A stretch of 64,000 bases of DNA from Pseudostreptobacillus hongkongensis (GTDB lineage: Bacteria; Fusobacteriota; Fusobacteriia; Fusobacteriales; Leptotrichiaceae). Where the stretch lies: assembly GCF_001559795.1 (NCBI RefSeq), contig NZ_LOHY01000079.1:49006-113005 (forward strand), read 5' to 3'. The position numbers and the translations under genes are program-made. The notes below the pieces were generated by a model that was given only the letters and a program-made list of their open reading frames with translations, was not told the origin of the DNA and did not search any database. Below are positions 8,346 to 15,244 of the stretch, in pieces (positions within the stretch are counted from its first letter, which is position 1; the number at the start of each line of letters is the position of its first letter).

Positions 8346-8417
8346 AAAAAAAAAGAGGAACACTAAGTTCTTCTAATAACATGACACTCAAACTAAAACA
8401 ATATACATTGTCTGAGT
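8346..8417 (-). ncRNA. Predicted ~70-nt small RNA (sRNA-1)
   Basis: No reading frame of note. A perfect-box promoter (TTGACA / TATAAT) lies immediately upstream on the minus strand, and an intrinsic terminator (AGAAGAAC / GTTCCTCT stem with one G-U pair, then a run of about nine U) closes it. The body can fold as ACTCAGAC paired with GTTTGAGT. The promoter is divergent from that of the gene at 8519. Candidate roles are regulator of the accessory block or a trans-acting RNA in the lysogen. RNA-seq would settle its existence. Confidence 0.6.
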
Positions 8418-8423
8418 AATAAT

Positions 8424-8451
8424 ATTATACTCTTTTTATATTTTTTGTCAA
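8424..8451 (-). promoter_or_regulatory. Consensus promoter of sRNA-1
   Basis: On the minus strand TTGACA - 16 bp - TATAAT, both boxes perfect matches to the sigma-70 consensus. No coding sequence starts downstream before the terminator at 8346-8374. Confidence 0.8.
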
Positions 8452-8458
8452 TAAAACT

Positions 8459-8486
8459 TTGATTTTTTTGAAAAATAAGGTATTAT
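8459..8486 (+). promoter_or_regulatory. Promoter of the 190-residue gene
   Basis: TTGATT - 16 bp - TATTAT, 33 bp upstream of the ATG at 8519, whose ribosome binding site is AGGAG. Divergent from and adjacent to the sRNA-1 promoter. Confidence 0.65.
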
Positions 8487-8518
8487 TTAGTAAATAATGT
8501 TAAATAGGAGTAATAAAT

Positions 8519-9091
8519 ATGATGTTAAAAACTTGCAATCAATTAAAAAGAGATATTCAAGATTTTGCCTTTACAAATGAATTAGAATTAATAGGGAAAA
8601 ATAATGTGTATAATACAATAGCTTTAAATCTTAATATACCAAATCAAGACTTAATGGAAATTTTGAAAGGTCAAGAGTTCTTTTATTTAGATAGTTATTT
8701 GAAATTATGTGAATACTTTACAACTCCTTTTCAGTTTTCTATTGAATACCCTGCAGATGAATTAACAAGTCAAGAAAATGGAACAGAAACACTAACAGAA
8801 GAAATAGCATTTGATTTAGCTTTAGAAGAAAAACCTAGAAAATGGTTAGCTTTTTTTGATATTAAAGAATATGAAAATATGCAATATTATAATTTTTACG
8901 ATTATGATATAGAAGATAACGAAGAAGATTTAAAAATGGAAAGATTTATTAAAAATATGGATGAATTTTTTGGAGAAGAATATATTGAAACACCAAAATT
9001 CGAGATATATACCGATGAAAATTGGGTAAGATTACCATTAAAAGATATTTACACTTTATTTGAATATCAAGCTAAAATAGATATAAAATAA
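8519..9091 (+). CDS. 190-residue protein with a possible N-terminal HTH
   Basis: Translation can start at either of two adjacent ATGs (8519, 8522) behind AGGAG. The first 75 residues are helical with a layout like a Cro/CI-type helix-turn-helix (ALNLNIPNQDLMEILKGQ, then LDSYLKLCEYFTTP). The rest is acidic and contains EKPRKWLAFFDIKEYEN and a Tyr/Asp-rich stretch. No family is recognised. It is a monocistronic plus-strand unit in the accessory block, flanked on both sides by minus-strand small RNA candidates. It may be a regulator or conversion gene. Confidence 0.7.
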   Translation: MMLKTCNQLKRDIQDFAFTNELELIGKNNVYNTIALNLNIPNQDLMEILKGQEFFYLDSYLKLCEYFTTPFQFSIEYPADELTSQENGTETLTEEIAFDLALEEKPRKWLAFFDIKEYENMQYYNFYDYDIEDNEEDLKMERFIKNMDEFFGEEYIETPKFEIYTDENWVRLPLKDIYTLFEYQAKIDIK

Positions 9092-9219
9092 AAAAAACGG
9101 TGACAATTAAGTCGCCTATAATAAATTAACCCCAGCTATTCAGAACGTATCTGTACACTTAAGTAGTAACTGGGGTGTTTGGTGTTTTATTTAATATTAT
9201 ATAGATAGTGAACTATCTA
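9091..9219 (-). ncRNA. Predicted ~125-nt structured small RNA (sRNA-2)
   Basis: Minus-strand RNA bounded by a promoter (TTGATA - 17 - TACTAT) and a stem (GGCGAC / GTCACC, one mismatch) followed by U8. Inside are TAGATAG-TTCA-CTATCTA, then CCCCAG ... CTGGGG closing a loop that can form two small hairpins (TACTTAAGTGTA and CAGA-TACGT-TCTG), a possible three-way junction. The words ACTTAAGTGTA and TACGTTC recur in slightly altered form (ACTTAAGCGTA, TACGTCG) in the RNA at 36343-36516. No open frame of note lies in it. Confidence 0.55.
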
Positions 9220-9226
9220 CACCAAT

Positions 9227-9255
9227 ATAGTACCTCATTTTTTATTTTTTATCAA
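9227..9255 (-). promoter_or_regulatory. Promoter of sRNA-2
   Basis: Minus strand TTGATA - 17 bp - TACTAT, preceding the structured region at 9091-9219. There is no ribosome binding site or gene downstream on that strand before the terminator. Confidence 0.6.
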
Positions 9256-9314
9256 TTATTACTTGAAAATAGCTCAGCCTAAATCTCGGCTCTATTCATA
9301 GTCAGTATTAGTTA

Positions 9315-9347
9315 ATAAAAAGGGTATGCAAAAAATTTGCTACCCTT
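9315..9347 (-). terminator. Terminator of the phage late operon
   Basis: AAGGGTA ... TACCCTT stem (9320-9347), with the internal GCAAA/TTTGC able to extend it, followed on the minus strand by TTTTTATT. It overlaps the stop codon of the last late gene (9346-9348). Confidence 0.85.
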
Positions 9348-9927
9348 ATATTTTTGTTTCATTTATTTCTTTAAGTACTCGTGCTTGTTCTCTCTCTATA
9401 TGCGCTTTCATCGTTCTAGCTAACTCTTTATAATCTATATCCTCGCATAAAGAGACACTGTCAAATATATCAATTATCTTTATGTGAATATCTTGCCAAT
9501 TGCTATAAATTAAATCATAATATACTTTTTTAGTCTTAGAATTTGTAAACATTAAAAGTAATTCATTTATTCTGTCTAGTATCTCTTCTACTTCTTGTGT
9601 CAATTCATTAAGTATATTATCCTTGTTTTGATTAATGTTATTGTTAATGATATACCACAACACTAATTTTTCGTATCCTTGTAAAAGTCTTATCCACAAT
9701 AATCTCACTACCATTTTTAATTTAGTCTGGTCGATATGTCCATCCACGATGCTGTCTTTTAATAGGATCATAGTAGATATGATTTCCTCATCTCTTTTTA
9801 GTCGGTCATCATTACTTTTTTTATTTTCAACAATTAAATACCATATCATTACAATGGCAATTACAGGAGCTAGTCCGTGTGTTCCAATTATTTTCATTAC
9901 TTGTTCCAATTTATCTACTTCTATCAT
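9346..9927 (-). CDS. 193-residue membrane-anchored protein at the end of the lysis cassette
   Basis: One hydrophobic span near the N-terminus (about residues 17-33, LAPVIAIVMIWYLIV) is followed by a long helical, probably coiled-coil cytoplasmic or periplasmic region. Last gene of the late operon, after holin and endolysin. By position it could be an inner-membrane spanin, an accessory holin or an unrelated exported factor. A phage of a double-membrane host is expected to carry an outer-membrane disruption function, and none is recognised by sequence. No family assignment is made. Confidence 0.7.
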   Translation of the reverse strand: MIEVDKLEQVMKIIGTHGLAPVIAIVMIWYLIVENKKSNDDRLKRDEEIISTMILLKDSIVDGHIDQTKLKMVVRLLWIRLLQGYEKLVLWYIINNNINQNKDNILNELTQEVEEILDRINELLLMFTNSKTKKVYYDLIYSNWQDIHIKIIDIFDSVSLCEDIDYKELARTMKAHIEREQARVLKEINETKI

Positions 9928-9939
9928 AATTCCACCACC

Positions 9940-10155
9940 TTAGAAATACCAACTAGCACCAATTCGAGCTACTGCTTCCGTTTCTTTAATATTAAACGGC
10001 TTAGTTTTAATAGCTATATCACTATATATCATAGTCTTTGAATAATCTCTATTGATATTACCTAAAACATCACTAAAATTACTATAATTAGCATTGTATA
10101 AAGGGTTAGGAGAAGTTACTACTTCCCCACATCCTCTCCTTGTTTTTCCTCGTTT
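9940..10155 (-). pseudogene. Open frame with coding character but no start codon
   Basis: A stop-free stretch of 71 codons, in the -1 frame relative to the 3' end of the holin gene, ends in VARIGASWYF and a stop at 9940. The text (SPNPLYNANYSNFSDVLG, KETEAVARIGASWYF) looks like real protein, and the terminal aromatic pattern resembles the last strand of an outer-membrane beta-barrel. No ATG/GTG/TTG opens it upstream; the only internal ATG gives 30 residues. It may be the remnant of an outer-membrane or lysis protein, or be reached by frameshifting from the holin gene. Confidence 0.35.
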
Positions 10156-10496
10156 TCAGTTAATTCTTTTTTTAATTCTTCTTTAGCTAGAGTATTTTTT
10201 TCAACGATAGTAACTGCTCTTTCAACTGCCTTATCAATTACTGCATCTGTTGCTTTAAGTCCTAATTTTTCTACTTGCATTCCTACTTCAGTAATTGCTC
10301 TAGCTTTCTTATTAGCACCATCTTTATATTTGAAATTGTCTTCATACCATTGCACGATATTTACTGCTATTTCCAATATATTGTCATCAACTTTTGTCTC
10401 TGTTTTTTGTGCTAACTTTCTAAATGTAGGAACAAGTCCTAAAAATGCTCCTGTCAAAACTCCTAAAATTGTGTACATAATTTCTAATTTTGTCAT
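10119..10496 (-). CDS. Phage holin, LLH family
   Basis: 125 residues with one N-terminal membrane segment (about residues 6-24, IMYTILGVLTGAFLGLVP), then amphipathic helices including IAVNIVQWYEDNF, GANKKARAITEV and AVTIVEKN, the pattern of the LLH holin family (Phage_holin_6_1). Holins open the inner membrane to release the endolysin. It lies 35 bp downstream of the endolysin gene in the late operon. The charged C-terminus (KKELTENEEKQGEDVGK) is typical. Confidence 0.8.
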   Translation of the reverse strand: MTKLEIMYTILGVLTGAFLGLVPTFRKLAQKTETKVDDNILEIAVNIVQWYEDNFKYKDGANKKARAITEVGMQVEKLGLKATDAVIDKAVERAVTIVEKNTLAKEELKKELTENEEKQGEDVGK

Positions 10497-10531
10497 AATA
10501 ATTACCTCTTTCTTTTATTTTATTTTTTAAT

Positions 10532-10969
10532 TTATTCGACTATTTTTTTAAGTTCAATATGTGGGTTATCTTTGAGTGATTTCCAATCACCACCCCACTC
10601 GACCTTTATTCCAAATTCTCTTGCTACTAATTCAATGTGCCTTGCAACTTTTTGATATTTATTAGTAGACTTCCAATCTATATTCCCTTGTATTGTTGGG
10701 TCATAAATTCCAAAATCAATAGCATACCCATAACCATCACTTTTAGCTTGATGGTTAGACTTCTTAACATAACCATCACAATTAGTTACTCTAATTCCTG
10801 ATATAGTTCTCCCTTGCTGATATAATCCATTTTGGTATTCAGCTGTTCTAAAACCTTGAACGATTATAAAATCAAATGGACTATTTGTTATAGCTTTTTG
10901 AATAGCTGATACTAATTTAGGATGAATTTTATCTAGCTTGTTAATGCTATTTTGACTTAGTTTATACAT
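10532..10969 (-). CDS. Endolysin, L-alanyl-D-glutamate peptidase (peptidase M15 family)
   Basis: 145 residues. It shows the M15C zinc-peptidase signatures: QGFRTAEYQNGLYQQGR, SNHQAKSDGYGYAIDFG (His and Asp zinc ligands) and DNPHIEL (catalytic/ligand His). These enzymes cut the L-Ala-D-Glu bond of the peptidoglycan stem peptide, as in T5 and Listeria endolysins. There is no signal peptide, so it needs the holin next door. It is separated from the RelA-like gene upstream by that gene's own terminator. Confidence 0.93.
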   Translation of the reverse strand: MYKLSQNSINKLDKIHPKLVSAIQKAITNSPFDFIIVQGFRTAEYQNGLYQQGRTISGIRVTNCDGYVKKSNHQAKSDGYGYAIDFGIYDPTIQGNIDWKSTNKYQKVARHIELVAREFGIKVEWGGDWKSLKDNPHIELKKIVE

Positions 10970-11003
10970 CAGTTCTCCACCTCCTTTTTCTAAAATTTTA
11001 TAA

Positions 11004-11037
11004 ATAAAAAAGACAGAACTATTTAAAATTCTGTCTT
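11004..11037 (-). terminator. Terminator of the RelA/SpoT-domain moron
   Basis: Minus strand AAGACAGAA ... TTCTGTCTT (9-bp stem) followed by TTTTTTATTT, 12 bp after the stop codon of the RelA-like gene. It would also stand in the path of late transcription to the lysis genes. Confidence 0.88.
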
Positions 11038-11048
11038 GCTATAATTAG

Positions 11049-12047
11049 TTATTTAATATATTTTTCTATTGTTCTTATAAAAGATCCTGCATCTAAAAAA
11101 TAATTAGGATATGCTTTTTTTAAGTTTTTTAAATCTTCTACCGATACTAGAACTACATTTGTTTTTTCTTTTTTTTCATAATATAAGTAATCTGAACTTA
11201 TTTCTTTTTCAGGTGTCGGTATCAATCTAATTTTATTAGTTTCATAATCTAATATCAACAATAAATATTCATTAGTTTTAAAATCTTCAATTACATTTGT
11301 TACAATACTAATACTTCTTAAATCGTTTAGTATTTTATATTCAGCATCTATTAATTTTAATTCATTAATTTTTTCAAACTTTTTTTTAGTTTCTATACAT
11401 TCTATTAATTCACTTGATAATTTAAAAAAATCTTTATAATATTTTGTTCCACCACCAATTTTTAAATCTTCATTTTTTATTGAATCAACTATCTCTAATG
11501 CTGTTGCCCATTGATGTTGTAATCTAGTTCTTATTTGTAATTCTAAGAGATACCCATTCAATTCTTTATATTGTTTACCTTGATACTTGTATATTTGATG
11601 TATACTCCTATATCCATCTTTTTTAGGATCTAATATATAGTTTTTCTCTCTTTCAAACACAAAATTATTCTTATTATTCGGTGATTTATATACTCCATTT
11701 TTTAAAACTTCACTGAATTCTTCAACTTCTTTTAAATTAGATAGTATAACTCTTGTACCTGCCAAATCCTGCATTCTACTAAGTTTCATATCTTTAAATC
11801 TTTTTATCTTCGAAATAATTGAAGGTAATCTTTTCAATCTTTGTGAACAAATAAAATTATTTTCAGGATACTTTTTATTTAACTTACTTCTAATAGTATA
11901 AATAAAACTTCTCATTATCTTAGAATGCTCAGCTCTATAATTAGATATTATTTCTAAATCTTTATCACTAGAACTTTCTCTGTATATTCTGTCCCCTATT
12001 CTATCTAGTTCATTTTTAGATATATCAACTTCTTTAATATACACCAT
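11049..12047 (-). CDS. RelA/SpoT-domain nucleotidyltransferase (possible CapRel/toxSAS-type defence protein)
   Basis: About 332 residues from the ATG at 12047 (AGGAGG site 8 bp upstream). The synthetase domain spans about residues 40-200, with KLSRMQDLAGTRVIL (metal-binding Asp), DGYRSIHQIYKY and LLELQIRTRLQHQWATALE. The (p)ppGpp hydrolase, TGS and ACT domains of full RelA are absent. The 120-residue C-terminus is not recognised. Its promoter (TTGGTG - 17 - TATAAT) and terminator isolate it within the late operon, a moron layout. Prophage fused toxSAS proteins such as CapRel have similar size and position and act in anti-phage defence. A simple alarmone synthetase is the alternative. Confidence 0.85.
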   Translation of the reverse strand: MVYIKEVDISKNELDRIGDRIYRESSSDKDLEIISNYRAEHSKIMRSFIYTIRSKLNKKYPENNFICSQRLKRLPSIISKIKRFKDMKLSRMQDLAGTRVILSNLKEVEEFSEVLKNGVYKSPNNKNNFVFEREKNYILDPKKDGYRSIHQIYKYQGKQYKELNGYLLELQIRTRLQHQWATALEIVDSIKNEDLKIGGGTKYYKDFFKLSSELIECIETKKKFEKINELKLIDAEYKILNDLRSISIVTNVIEDFKTNEYLLLILDYETNKIRLIPTPEKEISSDYLYYEKKEKTNVVLVSVEDLKNLKKAYPNYFLDAGSFIRTIEKYIK

Positions 12048-12070
12048 ATAAAACACCTCCTATTATCAGT

Positions 12071-12099
12071 ATTATATCATGATTAATTTAAAACACCAA
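12071..12099 (-). promoter_or_regulatory. Promoter of the RelA/SpoT-domain gene
   Basis: Minus strand TTGGTG - 17 bp - TATAAT, 23 bp before the start codon. It lies just downstream of the stop of the NlpC/P60-like gene, so this gene can be transcribed while the late operon is silent. Confidence 0.75.
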
Positions 12100-12102
12100 A
12101 TC

Positions 12103-12582
12103 TTATTTAATTTTACCCTCTTTATTTAATTCTACTTTAACTGCTAATCCTTTATCTAAAAGTACATCTAGCACATCTTGAGGACTAAATTTTGAAAACC
12201 ATTTAGGATAAATGATATTATAGTGCCTATTTATTAATTCAGCACACCACTCACTGCAAGTATATCTATCTTTGTCCTGTTCTCCTCTATTAAAGAAGTT
12301 AGATAACCATATTGCTTTGTTGTCATATTTAAGTCCTTTAGTTTCATTATAAAATCTATCTAGACTATTAATAAGTGTACTATCTAGGACTTCAAATACT
12401 TCCCATTTATTTGGATTTAGATATTTTTGTGATTGCATCCTTATAGCTGTTGGCTTGTCTGCAACTCCTATCAAATCATTACCATTCCACATCTCACAGT
12501 GATTAAACCTTGATTTAGTCCACCATTGAATAAGTTTTGCTCCTATTCCCTTATTTTTATAAAAAACAAAATATATACTCAT
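12103..12582 (-). CDS. Permuted NlpC/P60 (YiiX/YebB-like) cysteine peptidase-fold protein
   Basis: 159 residues. The conserved His comes first (SRFNHCEMW, residue about 28) and the catalytic Cys later (DRYTCSEWCAELIN, residue about 107), the order of circularly permuted papain-like NlpC/P60 proteins. Phage members sit in tail/late operons and may cut peptidoglycan or act on lipids or acyl groups; the substrate is not evident. GGGGATGTG precedes the ATG. It follows the 260-residue gene by 15 bp. Confidence 0.8.
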   Translation of the reverse strand: MSIYFVFYKNKGIGAKLIQWWTKSRFNHCEMWNGNDLIGVADKPTAIRMQSQKYLNPNKWEVFEVLDSTLINSLDRFYNETKGLKYDNKAIWLSNFFNRGEQDKDRYTCSEWCAELINRHYNIIYPKWFSKFSPQDVLDVLLDKGLAVKVELNKEGKIK

Positions 12583-12597
12583 ATCACATCCCCTTTT

Positions 12598-13380
12598 CTA
12601 TTCAAATTTTAATGTTTTTAATACTTGTTCTAATACTTGCTTATACAATGCCTCTATTTGCACTTTCTCTAACTGTTCTAAAGTCATTTTATCTATTTGT
12701 TCTCTTGTCAGTTCCTCTGCTTTAAAGCACGCTTGTTTATAAGTTATTCCTTTTAAATACAATTCATTAAATTCTTGTTCGCTTAAACTAGCATATTCAT
12801 ATATACCATTATTAATATTATCAAATTGCCAATCTATCTTTTGTAAAGGTATTCCTAAACTTTTTGTCTTTTGAAAAGCATTAAGCACCCCGTTAGCATT
12901 GATTAAGTCAGTATCTCTTAGCTTTTGCCTCAAATTTCCTTTATAAATAAATCCATTCTCAACAGTGCTATTCTTAATCTTGTCTAAGTTTTCATATAAT
13001 CTCTTTATTTCTCTTATTTTTAGTTCTGTATCTTTCTTTTTAATATCAAGGGTATAGTTGTTACCCTCTACCTTATAAAATTCAATAGAAGCTAAATCTA
13101 CTGATTTTAGAGGGATTAGTATTTGATTATCTTTAATTTCTTGATTAGTATATTCAGTATATCTATTTGTTAGATAACCGTTTTCAATTTCTACTAACAG
13201 TTTCTTTTCGCTTTCTATTTCCTCTTTTGTCTTTTCCCTTAATACACCATTATCTAGTGTTGGGTTATCAAATTTATCACTATATATTATAGTGTTAGGA
13301 TATAGCTCTTTGATTATATCATCTTCTATCTCATCATATACACTTGCAATATATTCAGTTCCTCTGTATAAATATTTCAT
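12598..13380 (-). CDS. 260-residue late protein, possible tail-fibre chaperone or accessory
   Basis: Starts at MKYLYRGTEYIAS (ATG 13380, AAAGGAG site); the longer frame to 13443 lacks a suitable site. The N-terminal half is charged with LKSVDLASIEFYKVEGN. The C-terminal part has GVLNAFQKTKSLGIPLQKIDWQ and an acidic helical end. It lies directly behind the tail-fibre gene, the usual place of fibre-assembly proteins, but no family is recognised. Confidence 0.65.
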   Translation of the reverse strand: MKYLYRGTEYIASVYDEIEDDIIKELYPNTIIYSDKFDNPTLDNGVLREKTKEEIESEKKLLVEIENGYLTNRYTEYTNQEIKDNQILIPLKSVDLASIEFYKVEGNNYTLDIKKKDTELKIREIKRLYENLDKIKNSTVENGFIYKGNLRQKLRDTDLINANGVLNAFQKTKSLGIPLQKIDWQFDNINNGIYEYASLSEQEFNELYLKGITYKQACFKAEELTREQIDKMTLEQLEKVQIEALYKQVLEQVLKTLKFE

Positions 13381-13394
13381 TTTATTTCTCCTTT

Positions 13395-14237
13395 CTAGCT
13401 TAGTTTGTAAACACATACTTGAGCTAATAATAACTGTAACCAATCATCATAATTATAATTACCATCATAATAATCAACAGTTTTATTAAAAAGTAATTTA
13501 ACTTTATTATCTACTAAAAAAATTACACTTTCATCAATAGAACGATAGCTTGCTTCATTGAAATTTAGTTGTTTTACTACTACTTTGTTAAATTTGTATT
13601 TGTAATTACCAATTTCTTTTTTAATTAATTTTTTTATTATAAAACTACCATTTCGTGTTTCCACTCTCTGTTTCTCATTATAAAAGTAATAAGTTAAATT
13701 TCCTTTTTTATATCCTTGAGTTATCATCTCTTCAAAATAACGTCTTTTCTTTATATTAGAAAGAATAAAAGCATGTTCTTCAAGAGATATTCTGTAATTA
13801 TCTATAAATTCTTCTGCATTAATTACACTTCCATCTTCTAAACTGACTTCAATATCTGTCATTTTAGATTCAAACTCAAAAATCTTAAAATCAAGATTAG
13901 TTTCATTAGGTGTACTAACAATTTTAGGAATGCCATTTTTAACTTCAACTACAGTTAAAATAGGTGATAAATGCTCATTATAAACTCCTTTGTCTTTACC
14001 TTGAGAAGTTACATGTTGTTTACTCCAATTAAAAATATGATTTTCTATTATACTAAATTTTAAATTTTGGTCAAAAATAATGTCGTAATTATGATTACCA
14101 TACCAATCATCAATTTTTACTGGCACGTGAATACTCTCTATTAAATAAGTACCATCTTTTAAAAATTCAATTGTCTGAGCATCGGTTGTTGGTTTATAAA
14201 AATGAACTTTGTTATTATTATCAGGTGTAAATGCCAC
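13395..14237 (-). CDS. Tail fibre, C-terminal half (in the -1 frame of the preceding gene)
   Basis: The annotated frame opens with GTG at 14237, but it stays open upstream in the same frame past 14323 (translation includes KTYNWYSLSDLTKD and NFGDYARTVAF), overlapping the end of the 315-codon gene. It has no good ribosome binding site of its own. It is best read as the C-terminal half of one long tail-fibre or receptor-binding protein, reached by a -1 shift at the A7 tract 14315-14321 or disrupted by a 1-nt deletion. It contains beta-rich segments (YLIESIHVPVKIDDW). Joined, the two halves make about 615 residues. Confidence 0.7.
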   Translation of the reverse strand: MAFTPDNNNKVHFYKPTTDAQTIEFLKDGTYLIESIHVPVKIDDWYGNHNYDIIFDQNLKFSIIENHIFNWSKQHVTSQGKDKGVYNEHLSPILTVVEVKNGIPKIVSTPNETNLDFKIFEFESKMTDIEVSLEDGSVINAEEFIDNYRISLEEHAFILSNIKKRRYFEEMITQGYKKGNLTYYFYNEKQRVETRNGSFIIKKLIKKEIGNYKYKFNKVVVKQLNFNEASYRSIDESVIFLVDNKVKLLFNKTVDYYDGNYNYDDWLQLLLAQVCVYKLS

Positions 14238-14293
14238 TGTCCTTGCATAATCTCCAAAATTAGTGACAGTATTTGTATCTTTTGTTAAATCAC

Positions 14294-15241
14294 TTAGACT
14301 GTACCAGTTGTAAGTTTTTTTAACAACATCTCGAAACCCATACCACTTCCGCTTCCAAGCATAAGTTTTTCTGTATTTTCTTCAGTTGGTATCGTTATAT
14401 TTCCATTTATTTTACTTTTATAATAATATCTCTTATTATTTGTGTCATAAACAAGAATATCATTCTCTGCTACTTTAACAGCATTTCTACCGTTTAAAGT
14501 CTTAAGTTCGCTATTTCCTAAGTATGCATTAGCATACAAATTAAAGTCATCTACTTGCATTAGTTCTTTATCGCTAGTCCAAGTATTATTGTTTTTTGCT
14601 CTTATAAATGCTCTAGTCTTATCTTCTTGTGTGATTGATAATTGAACTCCGTATCGGTCAGCATATTGAATATTAAAAACTCCTGTAGTTTTGTTTCCAA
14701 TACCACCACCTTGCCAACCATAAGCATAAAATCCGTTGGCTTTATAATCGTTTCTATGCCCTGTGCTTGTTGTTGTTAGTCCTATTCCAAATTCTTGCAT
14801 TTTAGTTAATGCTTGTTGTTTTATTCTTAAATCAGTAACTAATTCATTTATTTTAGAAACAGCTAATTCTTTAACTTCATTCTTAGTTAAAGTACCTGAA
14901 ACCGTATCTGTTGCTTTAGTTCTATCAAGTGTATCTTGTACTAATAAAGTTAATCTATTAAGTTCATTTACCTTAGGATCTAATGTATTTCTTTTCCAAG
15001 TTTCATAACCCGTTTGTAAAAAATTACCTACTTCAATAGAATATTGTTCAACTTCATTCATTAAATTATCTACTATTTCTGCACCTTTAACAAAAGTACT
15101 TCTCATTCTGTGTGAATAATTTGGAAAATCAGAAATCCATTCTGTCTCAATCATATCACCAAAATTATAATGTGTTCCCTCAACCGTTATAGGTTGATTT
15201 ATCATATTCTTTATACTTTGTCTTGCTGTAAAATCTGACAT
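14294..15241 (-). CDS. Tail fibre / receptor-binding protein, N-terminal half
   Basis: 315 residues. Residues 1-45 resemble a baseplate-attachment module; 60-150 form a helical coiled-coil region (VNELNRLTLLVQDTLDRT, VTDLRIKQQALTKMQ); then comes a beta-rich part with GFYAYGWQGGGIGN and SITQEDKTRAFIRAKNN, as in phage fibre knobs. It follows the 618-residue tail protein by 3 bp. The frame ends KKLTTGTV just after a slippery A AAA AAA in the correct phase. A -1 shift there would continue into the next frame with no stop for 300 codons. Confidence 0.75.
   Translation of the reverse strand: MSDFTARQSIKNMINQPITVEGTHYNFGDMIETEWISDFPNYSHRMRSTFVKGAEIVDNLMNEVEQYSIEVGNFLQTGYETWKRNTLDPKVNELNRLTLLVQDTLDRTKATDTVSGTLTKNEVKELAVSKINELVTDLRIKQQALTKMQEFGIGLTTTSTGHRNDYKANGFYAYGWQGGGIGNKTTGVFNIQYADRYGVQLSITQEDKTRAFIRAKNNNTWTSDKELMQVDDFNLYANAYLGNSELKTLNGRNAVKVAENDILVYDTNNKRYYYKSKINGNITIPTEENTEKLMLGSGSGMGFEMLLKKLTTGTV
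14315..14321 (-). promoter_or_regulatory. Slippery A7 tract joining the two tail-fibre frames
   Basis: On the minus strand the fibre gene reads TTA AAA AAA CTT, giving the heptamer A AAA AAA in the phase needed for tandem -1 slippage. After the slip the next codons (ACT TAC AAC TGG) enter the downstream frame. An A5 tract at 14366-14370 is an alternative site for an indel, because both frames are open between the two tracts. Confidence 0.55.
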
Positions 15242-15244
15242 TTT

